Positions 11,961 to 24,480 of a DNA stretch of 64,000 bases are shown one piece after another; position 1 is the stretch's first letter; each line of letters opens with the position of its first letter. The position numbers and the translations under genes are program-made. The notes under the pieces are model-generated. The model was not told the origin of the DNA. It worked only from the letters and a program-made list of their open reading frames with translations, and searched no databases. The DNA is taken from assembly GCA_963662155.1 (NCBI GenBank), contig OY759271.1, forward strand, positions 20,522,729 to 20,586,728. The letters run 5' to 3'. The DNA is from Lamellibrachia columna (lineage: Eukaryota > Annelida > Polychaeta > Sabellida > Siboglinidae).

Positions 11961-12322
11961 TCCATGCCACCATATTCAATAGTAGAACCACAATTTCGGT
12001 TTCTATAGCTAGTATCTACATGAACCTGAATATACAAAGAGTAGACTCCGTTGCGGCATTGGCAGATCGCCGCTTCCACGACGACACCCACAACTGTGCC
12101 AAGACGTAGTACGTGTATGCTTTACTTGTCATAATGTCAACAATGCGATTACTGTTGATACGGTCGGAAAGGCTGTATAACGCGAGCAAACAAATACGTC
12201 GTTCTTTCACAAACCGCGACTCTACAACGTCAATCATGTTCCACAAAAGTACGACCCTGTTGTTTATTGAATCATGCAGTTACTAAGGTCACGTATAAAG
12301 GGTTTTGTTTTCAGGCGGGAAC

Positions 12323-14969
12323 ATGGCCAACTCTGAGAAATCTGGCGGGAAAGAATTGCACCTACTCAAGTCAATCTTGAACAGTTCGTCGCAGTGTAGC
12401 CTTGGCGAGGACCAAAACCCCAAACAGACGACAGGCGACAAAAGCTCCGATGACGACATCAACCAGAAAACAGACGACGATGCGGATGGCAGTCCACGTG
12501 GCGGCGGCGAGGCTGGTGGACAAGGCGTAGCAAGACCGAAGACGAGCTACGGCGGTCGCATGTCGCAGCCTTGGCGGCGGAATGTAACCACCAAAAGCCA
12601 CAGATGTGGGTCCATCGACGACGCTGGGAGCGATGCCGCACACCGGCGGCTGCAGATGTATCGCCGGGTGTGCGTGGACGAAGGCCGAGTAGAATCGACG
12701 AACCCTCGTAAAAGTTCGAAATCGTTACCATTGAAAAGCCGAGGTCGGTCTGCGCCTGCACGGAGAGCCGAATATGTTGCCATGCATACCAACAGTCTCG
12801 AACAAAAGTACCAGGTTTGTAAAACAAGTTCTGATTGGTCGTTGTTTTATTTATTTCAAGCATGCATCGATACATGACTTGTTTATAGGTCCTACTGGAA
12901 TGTGGTCAGTGTCGACCAACGGACATGTGTGTAATTATCTGTCTGTATTAAAGGAAATAACAACAAGGCACTAGCTCAAATGCTTTACATTCATTCAGTG
13001 ATTTCTATGCAACGCTTCAACGTAGTTTCACTCGCGTTACTATGGCGAGTGATGGCGTTACTATGGCGAGTAAATTTTCCAGAATAAAAAGTAAAGTGTA
13101 ACGATTTCGAACCGCTAGTAGCAAGTGATACTGCAGAAACATCTTCGAATTCCGCTCTTTCGGAGCAGTTTTGCGACGCCAGTAGCCAAGCTTCTCCTCG
13201 TATATCTGCCACACGCAGACACATGTGACGCGGCCAAAACATTACTCTTACTTCCATATAAAGATCAAATTTTACAAAGATTTGCCATCTCCTACGCCTA
13301 GCTTCACGGAGCTAGGCGTAGAAGATATAGCTATTTTTTGTTTTTGTAATTACATGGAAGTATTTTGACCACGTGACATGTGTATACATATGGTAAATAT
13401 ATGAGAAACTTGGCGGCTCTGTGTCGTCGTTTTCACGGTTAGATCAGAAAGTAAACATCGCAGCACTGACGAGTGGAGGTTATTTCGGCCCTCGGTGAAT
13501 TTGGCCCAACTGCCATGTGCATGAATCCGGTCACTTTATAATGGCGTGAATGGGAGGTGAATTCGGTCGATGTTATTTCGGCTTGGTGATTTCGGTGACT
13601 GAGGTGAATAAAGGACCATGCTTCACATTCAAAATGATCTGACGAAAAACACTATATAGATCAAAGACCATAATGCAGATGGCTTCGTTGTATTCACAAT
13701 ACAATAGCCGCTTATCACTGTTATTGCTCTGTATTTGATTTAATTGAGCACATTTCTGGGGAGACTTTCCCCTGATGAAGGGTAACACATGAAAATCTGA
13801 AATATAGAAGGTATGATAATTGTAATTTATTTTATTGAAGTTATTCAAAAGTCACCAGAATTGCAGGCAGAAGTCTCCAAAGAATACTGTCCGAATTCAC
13901 GATGGGCCGACATCACCTGTATCCACGCTGACAATTCGCTTCGATCCTAGGTGGACCGTGGTCGTCGACGCCCGTGTCGCTGCCTGTGTTCTACGGATTG
14001 ATGGCATCAACATAGCTTCCACTACTGGGAATAATGTTGGCACAACATCCTCTTACAAAGAGATTTTAGCACTAGGATAACCCAGAGCTGCCATCTTCTC
14101 TCGTCCAGATCACAGTCGAAATAAGTTTTCTCGAAGCGAGCAAATCCGGCTGTGCTTCGTCGGCTTGAAGTTTGCTTTTTAAAAACAAAGTTGGCTTCGT
14201 GGGGAACTTAGACCAACTACATGTTTCTCTATTCTTACTACTTTTTGTATTACAATAGAATGTCGCACAATAAACCATTCTGACGCTTCTAAACAACTGC
14301 TATCGCTGTCAACGGTACGGTGAATAAAAGGAATGTCGCAATGTCGTAGCACATCTTTGTCATCAGTAACATCACGTCGAAGCTTATATTGTCCGCCGGG
14401 AGGTTGAATCCCTCGCTGTCCGCCGGGAGGTTGAACCCCTCGCTGTCCGCCGGGAGGTTGAACCCCTCCGTTCTGCTCTATTTACGGCATGCCAACCTGC
14501 TGTCAACAGTGGGAGTCCAGTATCAATTCTGATCTGGTCACATCACCTCTTCAGCGGCTTTCTTCTCTTCCACCCTCCTGTGAAATCTTGTTTGTATGCT
14601 TGCCTAACGACGTTATCTTGTTTGTACGCTTGCCTAACGACGTTATCTTGTTTGTACGCTTGCCTAACGACGTTATCTTTTGGTATACGGCAAGCGTGTC
14701 TAAACCACCGGTGTCTGGTGACATATGTGATGATCATAATATTTTATAATCCGTCTGCCCTGGCAACACCTCTGATAGCCCGCAAGCAACGCCTGTACGA
14801 ACATCGAGACATTGAGTTTCATGTGTTCGCAGCGTCCAAGCCTCCGCGCCATAGACTGCTATTAGCATTATATGGGCCCCTATAATTGGGCTTTCAGTCT
14901 TGTTGAAATATCTCTGTTGCCATATCTGAGTCTAACAAAGGATGTCGATGCTAGAGCTAATACCCCACG

Positions 14970-15066
<97 letters not shown>

Positions 15067-18000
15067 TTAAATTATTTTGTCTTCTCAGCCGATGTTCTTA
15101 TGCACATCTTGTGTTACCAATGAACCGATATATATATATATATATATTGATATTGGTCACTGCTTTCTGTCTAGGAGCTACGAGACCTCCTCGAAAATCA
15201 ATTCCTGAAGGAGAGAGAGGAGCTGAACAGATCCCTGCTCAAGCAGACACGGCAGGTGATGCACAAGTATCGACTGGCTCAGTCGGGCTACGTCGGCACC
15301 AGGCCGTCGACCGCTCCGACCAACAGAAGACGCCGTCCTCGGGCGATGAAAGAAAGCGACACACAGTGTACACAGACGGATGAATCAGCAAACTTCAGGA
15401 ACGCCGACGACGATATACGACTTGGAGAGGCCAAGAGTCATGGTCTGTAGTTTCATGACGCAGACTAGCATTATATTTATTCAATAGTTGTCGAAATTAT
15501 ATTTTAACAGAAACTGAGTTCGCTTCCTTTACCAATAACGCAGGAATATTAGACACAGCTTTAAATGTGTCGTGATTTGTGATCATTACAAATCGAATAC
15601 GAGAGAACTTAAAATCAGCGATCTAACTAACGCATACCATAAACGTGCGAGCGCTGACAAGGAGCATTCCAGATCATTTAATACATTACAGTTTCATTAC
15701 GGTCGAATTTTAGTGGTCAAAACGGACGTTAATTCGCTCCGACAGTTGCCAAAGCAACTGCTGGATACACCAATAAGACATCCGCGAGACATCATTTCGG
15801 TTATAATTTAGCACAACATTTGGCGGTCGCCAAGTCATGATGGATTTAACTGTTTTCGAAATTATACAATGAAATGTCATGTTTTACGTTTTAAAGGGAC
15901 TAGCTTGTTCGTACAAAGCATACTAATTCTCAGAGCCCTCTTCCGTAGTACGGCATTACGTTTACGTAGACTATTGCCAGTTATTATGTTAGTGTACCGT
16001 AAACAGTTCTGACGTCAGCTGTTCACAATTGTCGACACTAACTTGTTAGTACAAATCATGCTAATTCTCTGAGCCCTCTCCCGTAGTTTTCTTAAAATTT
16101 AAATGCTAAAATTCACCTTAAAAATGGACGCTGTATTATTGGTCGATGCGTTATGTCCAGTAAAGCGGTATACGTGTTATAAAATTAACATATATTAACG
16201 CATCGCCAAATCGATGCATTAAAATATGTTAAACAGATTTGGAAGATCACGATGGCAACACATTTTGTATGGATTTAATTTTTTACCAACCGATACATTA
16301 TAACTAATAATAAATTCAGTATTACAAATGTCAGGTAAAACAGTCGTCCGGTTGACTAATGAAAATCCCCCCTTTAATGAATTTGTACAAATTATTATTT
16401 TTACACCATAATAATTATACTAAAGCACATTCTTGTCGATAAAATGTGAACTTTCACGTGTTGAACATAGGTTTCCACTGTAACAAAGTGACTAAATCCT
16501 TGTGTACGTTTTCTAAAGAGGATGTGATGTTATTTCCGTTCACAGAAATATTCTACAAATTATAAAAATTACACCTACCAAATTATGATTTGCCTCTTCA
16601 TCATTTAACTGGGTAGTGTTTGTATTTTTATTAGGCTCATTAATATTTGTGATGTTGATGTCGATTATTATAATATATTATCTTCCACATTCCTCACAGG
16701 AGACACATTTATTCTCATCGATGCGACAAAAGACAACGGTGTGAGCGTGACGAAGCACGTGACCTTCTTGGGCGCTAACGAAGGCAGAATGTACAGCGCG
16801 ACGACGGAGGGTGACGTCGTCAACACCGACCGGCAGCTGGCGCCACAGAACGTCAGACGTTCGGGACGCTTGCGGCGAGGCCGAGAGAAGACGCGAGCCA
16901 ACTGCACCGCTCGCCACGGACGACAGCAGAAGACCGAAGGAGACTCTCCGATGGACAACGTCCAACGAAGACGCCACAGCGACGACGCCTCGGCACGGGA
17001 CTCGGACAGTTCGTCAGGTTCGAGCGCAGATAGGTCACGTCGCAGGTCATCCTACGTGAGCAACTCGCCGTCAACGACAGCGTCCACTTCGCCGAGTAGG
17101 GGCAGCTCAAGCGTTGGTCCGCTGTGTGATCATCACCTCAAGTACAGCTCCAACGCCAAGTTGATCGAGTGGCTCCGGCAGAAGAACCGTGTCTACCGGC
17201 AGCAGATGGCGGCCGAACGCAAATCGGCGAGGAAGAAGCGGCGCGAAGAAGAGGCAGAACTGCGCGAGAAAGAGATTAAGAAAGAGGAAGCACAACACGC
17301 AATGGCACTGTGGCTGAAGAAGAAAAAGTCGGAGGAAAGACTTCTGCGAAGACGACAACGAACTGAAGACGCGTTTAACTTACAACAGCAGTTGAACTCG
17401 AATGTCGACAACGAGGTCACTCTGGGTACGACGGTCTACTTGAGATCTCGCGTCTCGCGAGATGGGTCGTCAAGCGCCAGGGGCAAACTGTATGCATCCT
17501 CCGTGTCTAATATCAACACTAAAACAGTCAAACCGAAACACGCCAGAAATGTGAGAAACAATTCGACGAATAACAATTCATGTGTGGACGACACAAACGT
17601 TGACACGACAATGCCATCCGCTGGCAACGATCATGAATGTATGTGCGGCTTCAACGGTGATCCCAGTGTTGCCCCGTTTATCCCGTCCGGAGGCACACAA
17701 GAACCAACCGAACGACCTGACTCGGTCAACAAACGACAACCCAGCCAACCCACCACGACAACCCACCGATCTATACAGGCCACTTCATCGAAAGGTCGAC
17801 GCGGATCCTGCGCCAAGGGACTAGAGAGACGGAAGAGTTCAGAGTCCAAACGGAGAAGCATCACAAGTAACGAGAAGCTGCACAACGCCCGCAGCCAGGA
17901 GAAATACAAAGAGGCTAAGCTCACAGAAAATGCAGATCACGGGGACACTGGTGTGATTAGAGCCAAATCGGTTACCGATGAGGCAAATACTGGAAGGAAG

Positions 18001-19191
18001 ACGTCGGTGAACCGACCTGATGGCAGTGTTGGTAAAGGTCGCCGCAAACGCCTGCGGGCAACACATGAAATGGTTAACAAGAACGTCAACTCGGAAAATG
18101 TGATTAATATTAAGACGGCAGGAGTTGATGACGACGCTGAACATGGACAGTGCGAGACGTCAGTCGGACTGAGCAGCCACTCTAGCATTGACGCCGCTGG
18201 AGAGATGGACCATGAAACGCCACAAAATAAGGAGTTGAGGCGGGCGCCGAGAAGGCCTAGTTCGGCGAGACCGCGTTCATCGAGGCGATGTCGCCGGCTG
18301 TCGTTCGGCGCTCCGTCACCGCCGAAACCTTCCGCTTCACCCACTGTTGGTCAGCTCAACTCGGACCGGCCCACAAACGAACGTGCACGTGGTACAAGCG
18401 CAAGACCAACACCAACAACGAGTTCGCTTTGCACACAACAAGCGAATTGCCAGAAGCGTCCCACAACCCCGAAGCCAGAACTGCCCTGCACTCGTCCTGC
18501 CTACGAGAAGGTACAGTACCAGCAGAAGTCGTGGGACTCCTTCTCTGAGCACGTGTGGAAGCAGGTGAACGACGAGTCGTCGGACCACGGGTCCGATGAG
18601 AGGCCGGAACCCCAGGGTTCGGATAAACCCGACGACGACCCATCGACAGTGTCAGAATCTCGTGACGTCACTTCCGCCGACCGAGATACTACATCATCTG
18701 TTGGTTCTCCGGCTGATGCGGACACGACCGGCAAAGATAAACATGGGTCGGATAAGTCAAATGATGATACGAATGGCGACAAAAAGCGCAACGGTAGTAC
18801 AAGCAGAGCGAAGGTCGTGTCTGGTGGACTGACGGACGAGAATGACGACAGTGCATGGTCTGGTATGACGGCGGGTGTCAGCGGCGCAACAAACGAAGAT
18901 GTACCAACCTTGTCCTCCGATACGGACCGAACTTCGTCAGATGAATCGGTTCGAGAAGACGTGGAAGTAGAAACGGATTCTAATTCATCGACGCAGGCGC
19001 AGCCACACACACAAGAGACTAGAGGAGAGAATGATACAGGAAGCGATATGACTGTTAAAGGCGATACAGAGGTAACTGAAGCCACCACTAAGACAGACTC
19101 CCGAGGCTCTGGTGAGGTTGACGGAAAGCGAGACGAAAATCATAATACTGACAAATATGTAACATTCCTAACGAATGCCGAAGACGCTTAA
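12323..19191 (+). CDS. Large charged coiled-coil protein, three coding exons, function unknown
   Basis: Exons 12323-12814, 15175-15442 and 16700-19191 join in frame (phases 0 and 1) to about 1083 residues. The ATG at 12323 has a strong context (AACATGG). Acceptors TTCTGTCTAG and TTCCTCACAG are good. Donors are CAG|GTTTGT and the weaker ATG|GTCTGT. A coiled coil spans the exon 1/2 junction ([19 protein letters not shown], about 159-205), followed by RPSTAP. Exon 3 has a basic/acidic helical block (about 395-485) with two W-L-x-x-K repeats (IEWLRQK at about 411, ALWLKKKK at about 458), then Ser/Thr/Asp/Lys-rich disordered sequence with RRPSSARP. The W-L-x-x-K repeats resemble microtubule or axoneme-associated CCDC181/CCDC34/MAP9-type proteins, but this is too weak to name the gene. 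GC content is clearly above that of the flanks. A poly(A) signal AATAAA is at 19539-19544. Confidence 0.78.
13292..13321. repeat. Perfect 12-bp stem, 6-base loop hairpin
   Basis: CTACGCCTAGCT, loop TCACGG, AGCTAGGCGTAG. After one mismatch the pairing continues for four more bases (ATCT/AGAT). There is no T-run, so it is not a terminator. It could form a structured intronic RNA. Confidence 0.8.
14391..14471. repeat. 27-bp x3 tandem repeat
   Basis: Three near-identical units starting GTCCGCCGGGAGGTTGAA, GC-rich compared with the surrounding intron, directly beside the LINE fragment that starts near 14469. Confidence 0.92.
14469..14945 (-). mobile_element. RTE-like LINE 3' fragment (second copy)
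   Basis: The order and wording of 14469-14945 follow 8580-9020 (for example CTGCTGTCAA, TCTGATCTGGTCAC, GTGTCTGGTGACATATGTGA, CCAAGCCTC). It is therefore a truncated copy of the same LINE 3' end in the same orientation, with a 30-bp expansion absent from the first copy. Confidence 0.82.
14587..14676. repeat. 30-bp x3 tandem repeat inside the LINE fragment
   Basis: Three head-to-tail 30-bp units starting CTTGTTTGTACGCTTGCC (the first has TATGC). The corresponding place in the 8.6-kb copy shows no such expansion. Confidence 0.93.
14974..15064. repeat. (TA)n microsatellite
   Basis: About 45 TA dinucleotides. A shorter TA run follows at 15129-15148, about 25 bases before the exon 2 acceptor. 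Confidence 0.95.
15443..16699 (+). other. Intron 2 of the coiled-coil gene, with a dispersed repeat
   Basis: A 1.26-kb intron. 15902-15948 and 15975-16086 are related to each other (TTCGTACAAAGCATACTAATTC and its variant, then CTGAGCCCTCTCCCGTAG) and to 24481-24643, so a dispersed repeat of unknown type is present. No coding sequence is seen. Confidence 0.7.
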
Positions 19192-19512
19192 CTTGATATG
19201 TGTCCTAGATTCTGTGTAATGAGCTTTTCATAACAGTTTATCGTGTTTATACGTGATTTTTAAACGATGCCAAACATTGCAATTGTGGCGCTAAGTAACG
19301 TATTTAAACAAAGCGTGGTTTATAAAAGGCTTGTTTTTTGCAAAAACGTCCGTACTTTGTCAAATTATTTTATGTAATATCAGCTTTCGGACAGGCAAAT
19401 TCCTATTACAGTTTCCTGAATCGATGTAATTTTATGTATTTAAAGCGACACAAAAGGCTATGCATCTGAAACTAGAATAAGTGGTTTTAGGCCTATGCAC
19501 CTATAAGAGTTA

Positions 19513-19632
19513 CTAAAACATTTGTAACTGCAATTAAGAATAAACATTTGTAACTGCAATTAAGAATATCACGCCAGTGGTTTACAAAACATTTGTAACT
19601 GCAATTAAGAATATCACGCCAGTGGTTTACTA
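19513..19632. repeat. Tandem duplication containing ACATTTGTAACTGCAATTAA
   Basis: Three copies of the named block. The last two also carry GAATATCACGCCAGTGGTTTAC, giving one short and two longer units. The first AATAAA of the coiled-coil gene 3' region is created at a copy boundary. Confidence 0.9.
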
Positions 19633-19822
19633 AGTAAACCTTGTTGAACACACTTCGCTTTGGTTCTGTGTATACCGGTGTAGAAGGCCAAAAGTATCCC
19701 CGTGCTAGAAGTAGGCGCCTACTTTCGTCCCGAAAGTATCCGTGTGCCAGAAGTAGGTGTAGCCGTTATTATCAATGTGGTTTGCTCTAATGATACGTAT
19801 CTGTTTACGATTGTAATTGCTA

Positions 19823-19824
<2 letters not shown>

Positions 19825-19882
<58 letters not shown>
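19825..19882. repeat. (AT)29 microsatellite
   Basis: A pure AT dinucleotide run of 58 bases. Confidence 0.96.
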
Positions 19883-19884
<2 letters not shown>

Positions 19885-22117
19885 TAACCAGAAATCGAAT
19901 GCTTGTGCAATTATTAGCACAAAACAAATATGTTGAGTGATTTTGAGCACGTTTTTTTCGGAGCTGTATATCTTACGATTACGTCACACTGTGTAGCAGT
20001 CTGCAGCGCTGTTTATATGCACAGCCAGTGTCGTTTAAACTGTAACTGTAATTATATAAATAAAAATATATGATATATGTATTGTTGCATTACAATCATT
20101 ACACTGGAAAATAGTACAAAAAAGGAGAAATGTAACATGGCATTCAGCGACGATTATAACTTATGCACTGCCACTGGAAGACGGTAATGTTAGAAATACC
20201 TCTGCAGGCACACGTGGGTGTCGGACTGTCGCAGTGTCGGTAGAACATCAGGAAGAATGGGGTGAACTTTGTGGAAGCCTGGAGGCTACCTCCCAATCAT
20301 CCTGTTGCTCAGCTACCAGCCTACTGAGCCTGGTCTTCAGTGTTTGGTTTGTTCTGAAACAGTTTTTTCATATTGCTAATCATACTATTTTTTTATCAAC
20401 AAGTGCAATGCATGTTGACATCTTTTGTAATGCTGATCAGTAATGATTTCCAGCATTTTACATCATAAATTAATAAACACCGTGACTCACCGTGACACAT
20501 TGGCGTACATATTAATATTCTAGTCGAGAAGGATGTAAAACAGTAAAAAAAATCAAACACTGATTTCGGCAAATTGTTATAATCTAACAGACAACCTTTT
20601 TATATCTACTAAGTATTGACATTTTAGTACTGCACATAGATCTGTAAAATAACATGTTAATACGATAATATGTCGACACCACTCATGTTCCCATATAATG
20701 AATTTTGTATTTGATTAGCCTTGATTAGTGTTTTTATCATTTTTGAGGGGTGGTGGTGAAACAGATTGTTGAATCATGCACTATTGTGGAATTACCATGT
20801 ACATAAGTGCTATTTCTTAGGCCTTAAACAGGGTACTTCGCAAAATTGTAACTGATTAAAAAAATGTCCAGTCTCAAGATGCACAACCATCTTATATGTG
20901 AATGAAATCAAAGTGGATATTCTATCTATGGGTCAGAGTAAACATACACACAATATGGCAAGGCTCTAGTCCTACTCATTACAGAGTTATTGAATTTCAA
21001 ACTTTGCCAAAATTATGACGCCTGTAATTTTCCTGCAAAAACATATATACCCAAAATCACAAAATATTTTTATCTCAGAAATGAATATGAATTATCAGTA
21101 GAAAGCTAAAATTGTAGATTTGTTCATTTGGGTATTTTCTGTTCCTTTGGTGTTGGGGGAATATCTGGTAAAAAATATTGCAGAAATCTGAAGATGTAGT
21201 GTGTGGACCATCTGGTGATTTGATGTGGAATGATCCGTAATATGTGATATGGAATAAAATAGGGATAATGTGTGATAAAACTCATTTTTGTCAGATGCAG
21301 ATTTAGCTTAAATAAATTGCCTGCTAATTTCAGATAATCTAAATAAAATAATAATTATGTAAATATCTAAAGACATACATTTTCTAATTTTTTGTTAGTC
21401 TAAAAACTATATTAAAGCAACAGGATACTTTGAGGTTTTTCCATACAGGTTTCATTTGTCAGAGAAGCATTTACATTTTGCTGAAATAAAACTGAACAGT
21501 CCAGAAATTGCATGCCTGCAAATGAAGCTTTTCAGCACTCACAAAACACACTGGGCAGATTTCTGTTTCTGTGGGTTGAGATCCACATACTTGCTGAGCT
21601 AATGTTGTTACTATGCTCCAGTGTTACCCTAGTTAAGTACTGTTCATGAATCACAATAATTTTGTTGCAATTAATGTTGTATTACAGGTGTTTGTTGTAA
21701 CCTGCAGTTAGCATGATCTTTGGATAGTAAGGCACTAGTTGACAGTTACTAACTACTTGCATGGTTTCAAAATGTAAATGTATGTGAATGATTTATGTAT
21801 CATTTGTAAACTTGTAAAATGTATATTGTTTACTAATGACACTAAGTTGTTCAGAGCAAAACATATTAAGCAGTTCACTATAACATCACCTGTAAGGTCC
21901 ATCCTAACTACATGCATGGGCTCAACAATCTTGATTGGGGTCAGCTTTGGGGCCACTTTCTTTACCTTCTTATACCGTTGGCAAGCTTCGCATCTAGCAA
22001 CCTAAAATATAAGTAAAATAAAAAATGGCAGAATCTAATTTATTTTTGTACAAAGTGCTATACCAGTCGGATTCGAACTGACCACACAAACCAAGACATT
22101 AGTACCTGGGTTGTTCC

Positions 22118-23064
22118 ATGTCAAATCAACCAAACTTAAAAAAGTTGATGTCTCAGAATTTGCTTAAATTTTAACCAATAAGTAGCTATACATGAGCACT
22201 TCTGTAAAAGAACTAAGGATTTGCATGCAAATTGTATCTGTAACACCCTATACATGTAATGTGAACAGCGCCCAAAAACGCACCCATTATTTTTATCTGT
22301 TTTTAGGTGCTTCTAACTAGAGAAGTTTACAAGCTACATATCTGTAATAAGCATGTACTACATTTGCTGAATATGTAGACATATTGGTACATATTATCTA
22401 TGCAAAATTCAAGAATGATAGGACAAAGGACAAGGGATATACCGGCTGCACGAAAACAGATTTCAGCAGGCTGTATTTCCTTGTTGGCAATATACTGGCA
22501 ATAACTTGTTGGCAATATGCTGGCAATAACTTATTAGTTCAGTAGGCTTCTAATTACTATTCTTTCAGAATAATCCAGCCTTAAACTTTTTGTATTTTTA
22601 TGAATTTCAGCTCCCAAAATAAGAATGAAGTCCTATGACCACCATTTTGTTTAACTTTATTAGGTAAACAGCATAATGGTATTATAATTTCAGGATGGTG
22701 TTCTGTCTCATTTAATTTATAGTGCAGCTGAAAGTCACTGTTCTGCCGTCTCTCCTAAATTTCTCCCAAATTGGACAAAAATATCCAAAATAAATGTGGC
22801 AGAACACCATTCTGAAATCTTAATATTATGTTGTTTAACTAATAAAGGACTATGCACAGTTAAAAAATTGTAGTGGTTTCTTTTCCATTTTCGTGCACCC
22901 CGTATACCCATTGTCCTGTCATTCTTGTATTTTGCATAGATAATCTGTTCCAATATGTCTACATATTAAAAAATTTCACAATTTGCAAGTAAACACTTAG
23001 CTCTTTTGCAGAAGTGCTCAGGTATAGCTACTTATTCATTGGTTAAAATTTAAGCAAATTCTGC
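22118..23064. mobile_element. Fold-back (large imperfect inverted repeat) element
   Basis: Three collinear blocks on the left reappear inverted on the right: 22154-22214 with 22998-23063, 22374-22457 with 22889-22963, and about 22648-22715 with 22790-22852. The centre is near 22735-22780. The left terminus GGGTTGTTCCATGTCAAATC resembles GGGTCATTCCATATGAAAAC at 41539, suggesting a shared terminal sequence family. The matching right terminus is missing, where the LINE fragment starts at 23065. There is no coding capacity, so this is a non-autonomous element. Confidence 0.8.
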
Positions 23065-23730
23065 CCATCTCATCCTGCTTCTCACCAATCTTCTTGTTAG
23101 GCTGCATTGCACCCAACCTCTTGCCTCATGTCGTTCATCCTTCTTCTGTCCACCCTCTTTGTTCTTGTTATTTGGTGAACCCAGTTGTTCTCACAGACTT
23201 GCAGCTTCTGTTGTTGTTGTTCTGTCAACGCCACTGTCTCCAGACCATACAGGCATGCTGGTGTAACACACGTTCTCAGGACTTTCCCTTTCAGCTTTTT
23301 AGAAATTTTTCTGTCCAACACAACTCCCCTTTCTCCAAGCATTCGCTCCCGCTTGTGTCCGACGTCGCACTTCTGCCTCTTAATGCCCATCCTCCGTAAC
23401 CATTCCTCCAAGGTACACAAAACCATCCACTTGCTTGATCTCCTTACCACCCAACCTGATGTTCAACTCCTCTCTCTGGTGTCCAACCCACATCACTTCT
23501 GTCTTCTCCAGGCTCATTCTCGGTCCATGCTTCTCGAACATCCCTTTCCATTCCTCCAACACTTCTGTAGTTCTTGTTTGCTTTCTGCTATTATGGCCAG
23601 ATCGTCTGCATACATCATCTTCCTGAGAATATCCTTCGTGCTGACCTTCCTGCTGATTATTTCCATCACCATGATTGAATCAGGCATCAGAGCAAATATT
23701 GCATGCCTAGTTACTGGTATCTTAACTACT
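23065..23730 (-). mobile_element. LINE reverse transcriptase fragment
   Basis: The minus strand gives ISRKVSTKDILRKMMYADDL (motif C YADD), then MSLEKTEVMWVGHQREEL, QVDGFVYLGGMVTEDGH and KVLRTCVTPACLYGLETVAL in two frames. These are the second half of an RT palm and thumb of an RTE/Jockey-like element. Motifs A and B are lost, so it is 5'-truncated and frameshifted near 23390. The fingers are absent. Confidence 0.85.
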
Positions 23731-24480
23731 AATACATGTGGCTACATTATATAATTATTATGACAGAAATAAAATAAAACAACACTATGTTACAATAAAA
23801 TTAAATAGAAAGCATGACAATATTTATTGTAAAAGTTAAAAAGAATTTTTGTTTGTTTGTAATCATATCTACTTCCAAAATTTCTACGTAGCTTCCACAT
23901 GCCGAGGGTGCAGGCAGACCAATTTCATGCAATAAAAGAGAATATATTCTACCAGTTCATTTGGACGTTTGTACTCCATCAATCGATTATACAATTGTTA
24001 ATTATATCCATCATTGTTTTGCTATTGTTTTGCTCTGGGATGGCAGCAAGATAAGTGGGGTCACATGAGGTCACGTTGTTCACCACGCTAGCGTGTTGTT
24101 CACTGCGCTTATGCAGGTCCTGGCTACTTCTGGCACGGGCATCACTTAATACGTCACGCATAGTCTAGGTTGCCCGATCTTCATAGAGCAGTGCACGCGC
24201 TTATCGGTCGCCCTTAGTCAACCAGAGAAATAACCAGAACCTCCCCCTTTTAGAACACAATATGAGTAAACCACTGGAGTGATATTTTTTATTTTAGTTG
24301 CACATGGTTAGTTTTTATTACCTCTGACTTTATTGTCTCTTTGAATTTTGTTTTGCGTTAATCAAAAGTAATTTCTTTAAACTTGGTAGGATATTAACTT
24401 GGAATGACTTTGGCATACCTTGTTAAACATATCTTGTTTTATCGACTGCAAAACAAACAAATCTGTTTTTTAGTTACTAC

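Larger units (their letters stand above)
11183..12322. other. Upstream region of the coiled-coil gene
   Basis: No gene is recognised. A 157-residue ORF (11636-12109, +) has an overlapping minus-strand ORF of similar length, and neither shows a domain. The stretch holds two perfect CRE palindromes (listed separately) and ends in a polypyrimidine tract plus TTTTCAG at 12308-12314, a good splice acceptor just before the coiled-coil gene's ATG. A non-coding first exon may therefore lie upstream. Confidence 0.5.
12815..15174 (+). other. Intron 1 of the coiled-coil gene
   Basis: A 2.36-kb intron, GT...AG, holding a perfect 12-bp hairpin (13292-13321), a 27-bp x3 repeat, a minus-strand fragment of the RTE-like LINE 3' end with an internal 30-bp x3 repeat, and two (TA)n tracts. 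Nothing coding is recognised at 12990-14390. Confidence 0.75.
19192..22117. other. 3' flank of the coiled-coil gene and intergenic DNA
   Basis: Holds the probable 3' UTR with AATAAA at 19539-19544, a short tandem duplication (19513-19632), a (TA)n tract (19825-19882), then AT-rich DNA without recognisable genes. A tRNA B-box-like GTTCGAATCC on the minus strand at about 22070 may be a SINE fragment. Confidence 0.6.

Noticed and set aside
11636..12109. 157-codon plus-strand ORF before the coiled-coil gene
   Set aside because: An overlapping minus-strand ORF is similar in length, no domain is recognisable, and the region looks like promoter or leader sequence.
13034..13070. GTTACTATGGCGAG repeats as RFX X-boxes for a ciliary gene
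   Set aside because: Only half-site resemblance, and located inside intron 1 and not at a promoter.
18501..19088. 195-codon minus-strand ORF within exon 3 of the coiled-coil gene
   Set aside because: Shadow of the Ser/Asp/Thr-rich coding sequence on the plus strand.
22040..22100. tRNA gene or tRNA-derived SINE on the minus strand (B-box GTTCGAATCC at about 22070)
   Set aside because: No convincing A box or cloverleaf can be drawn; at most a truncated SINE fragment.
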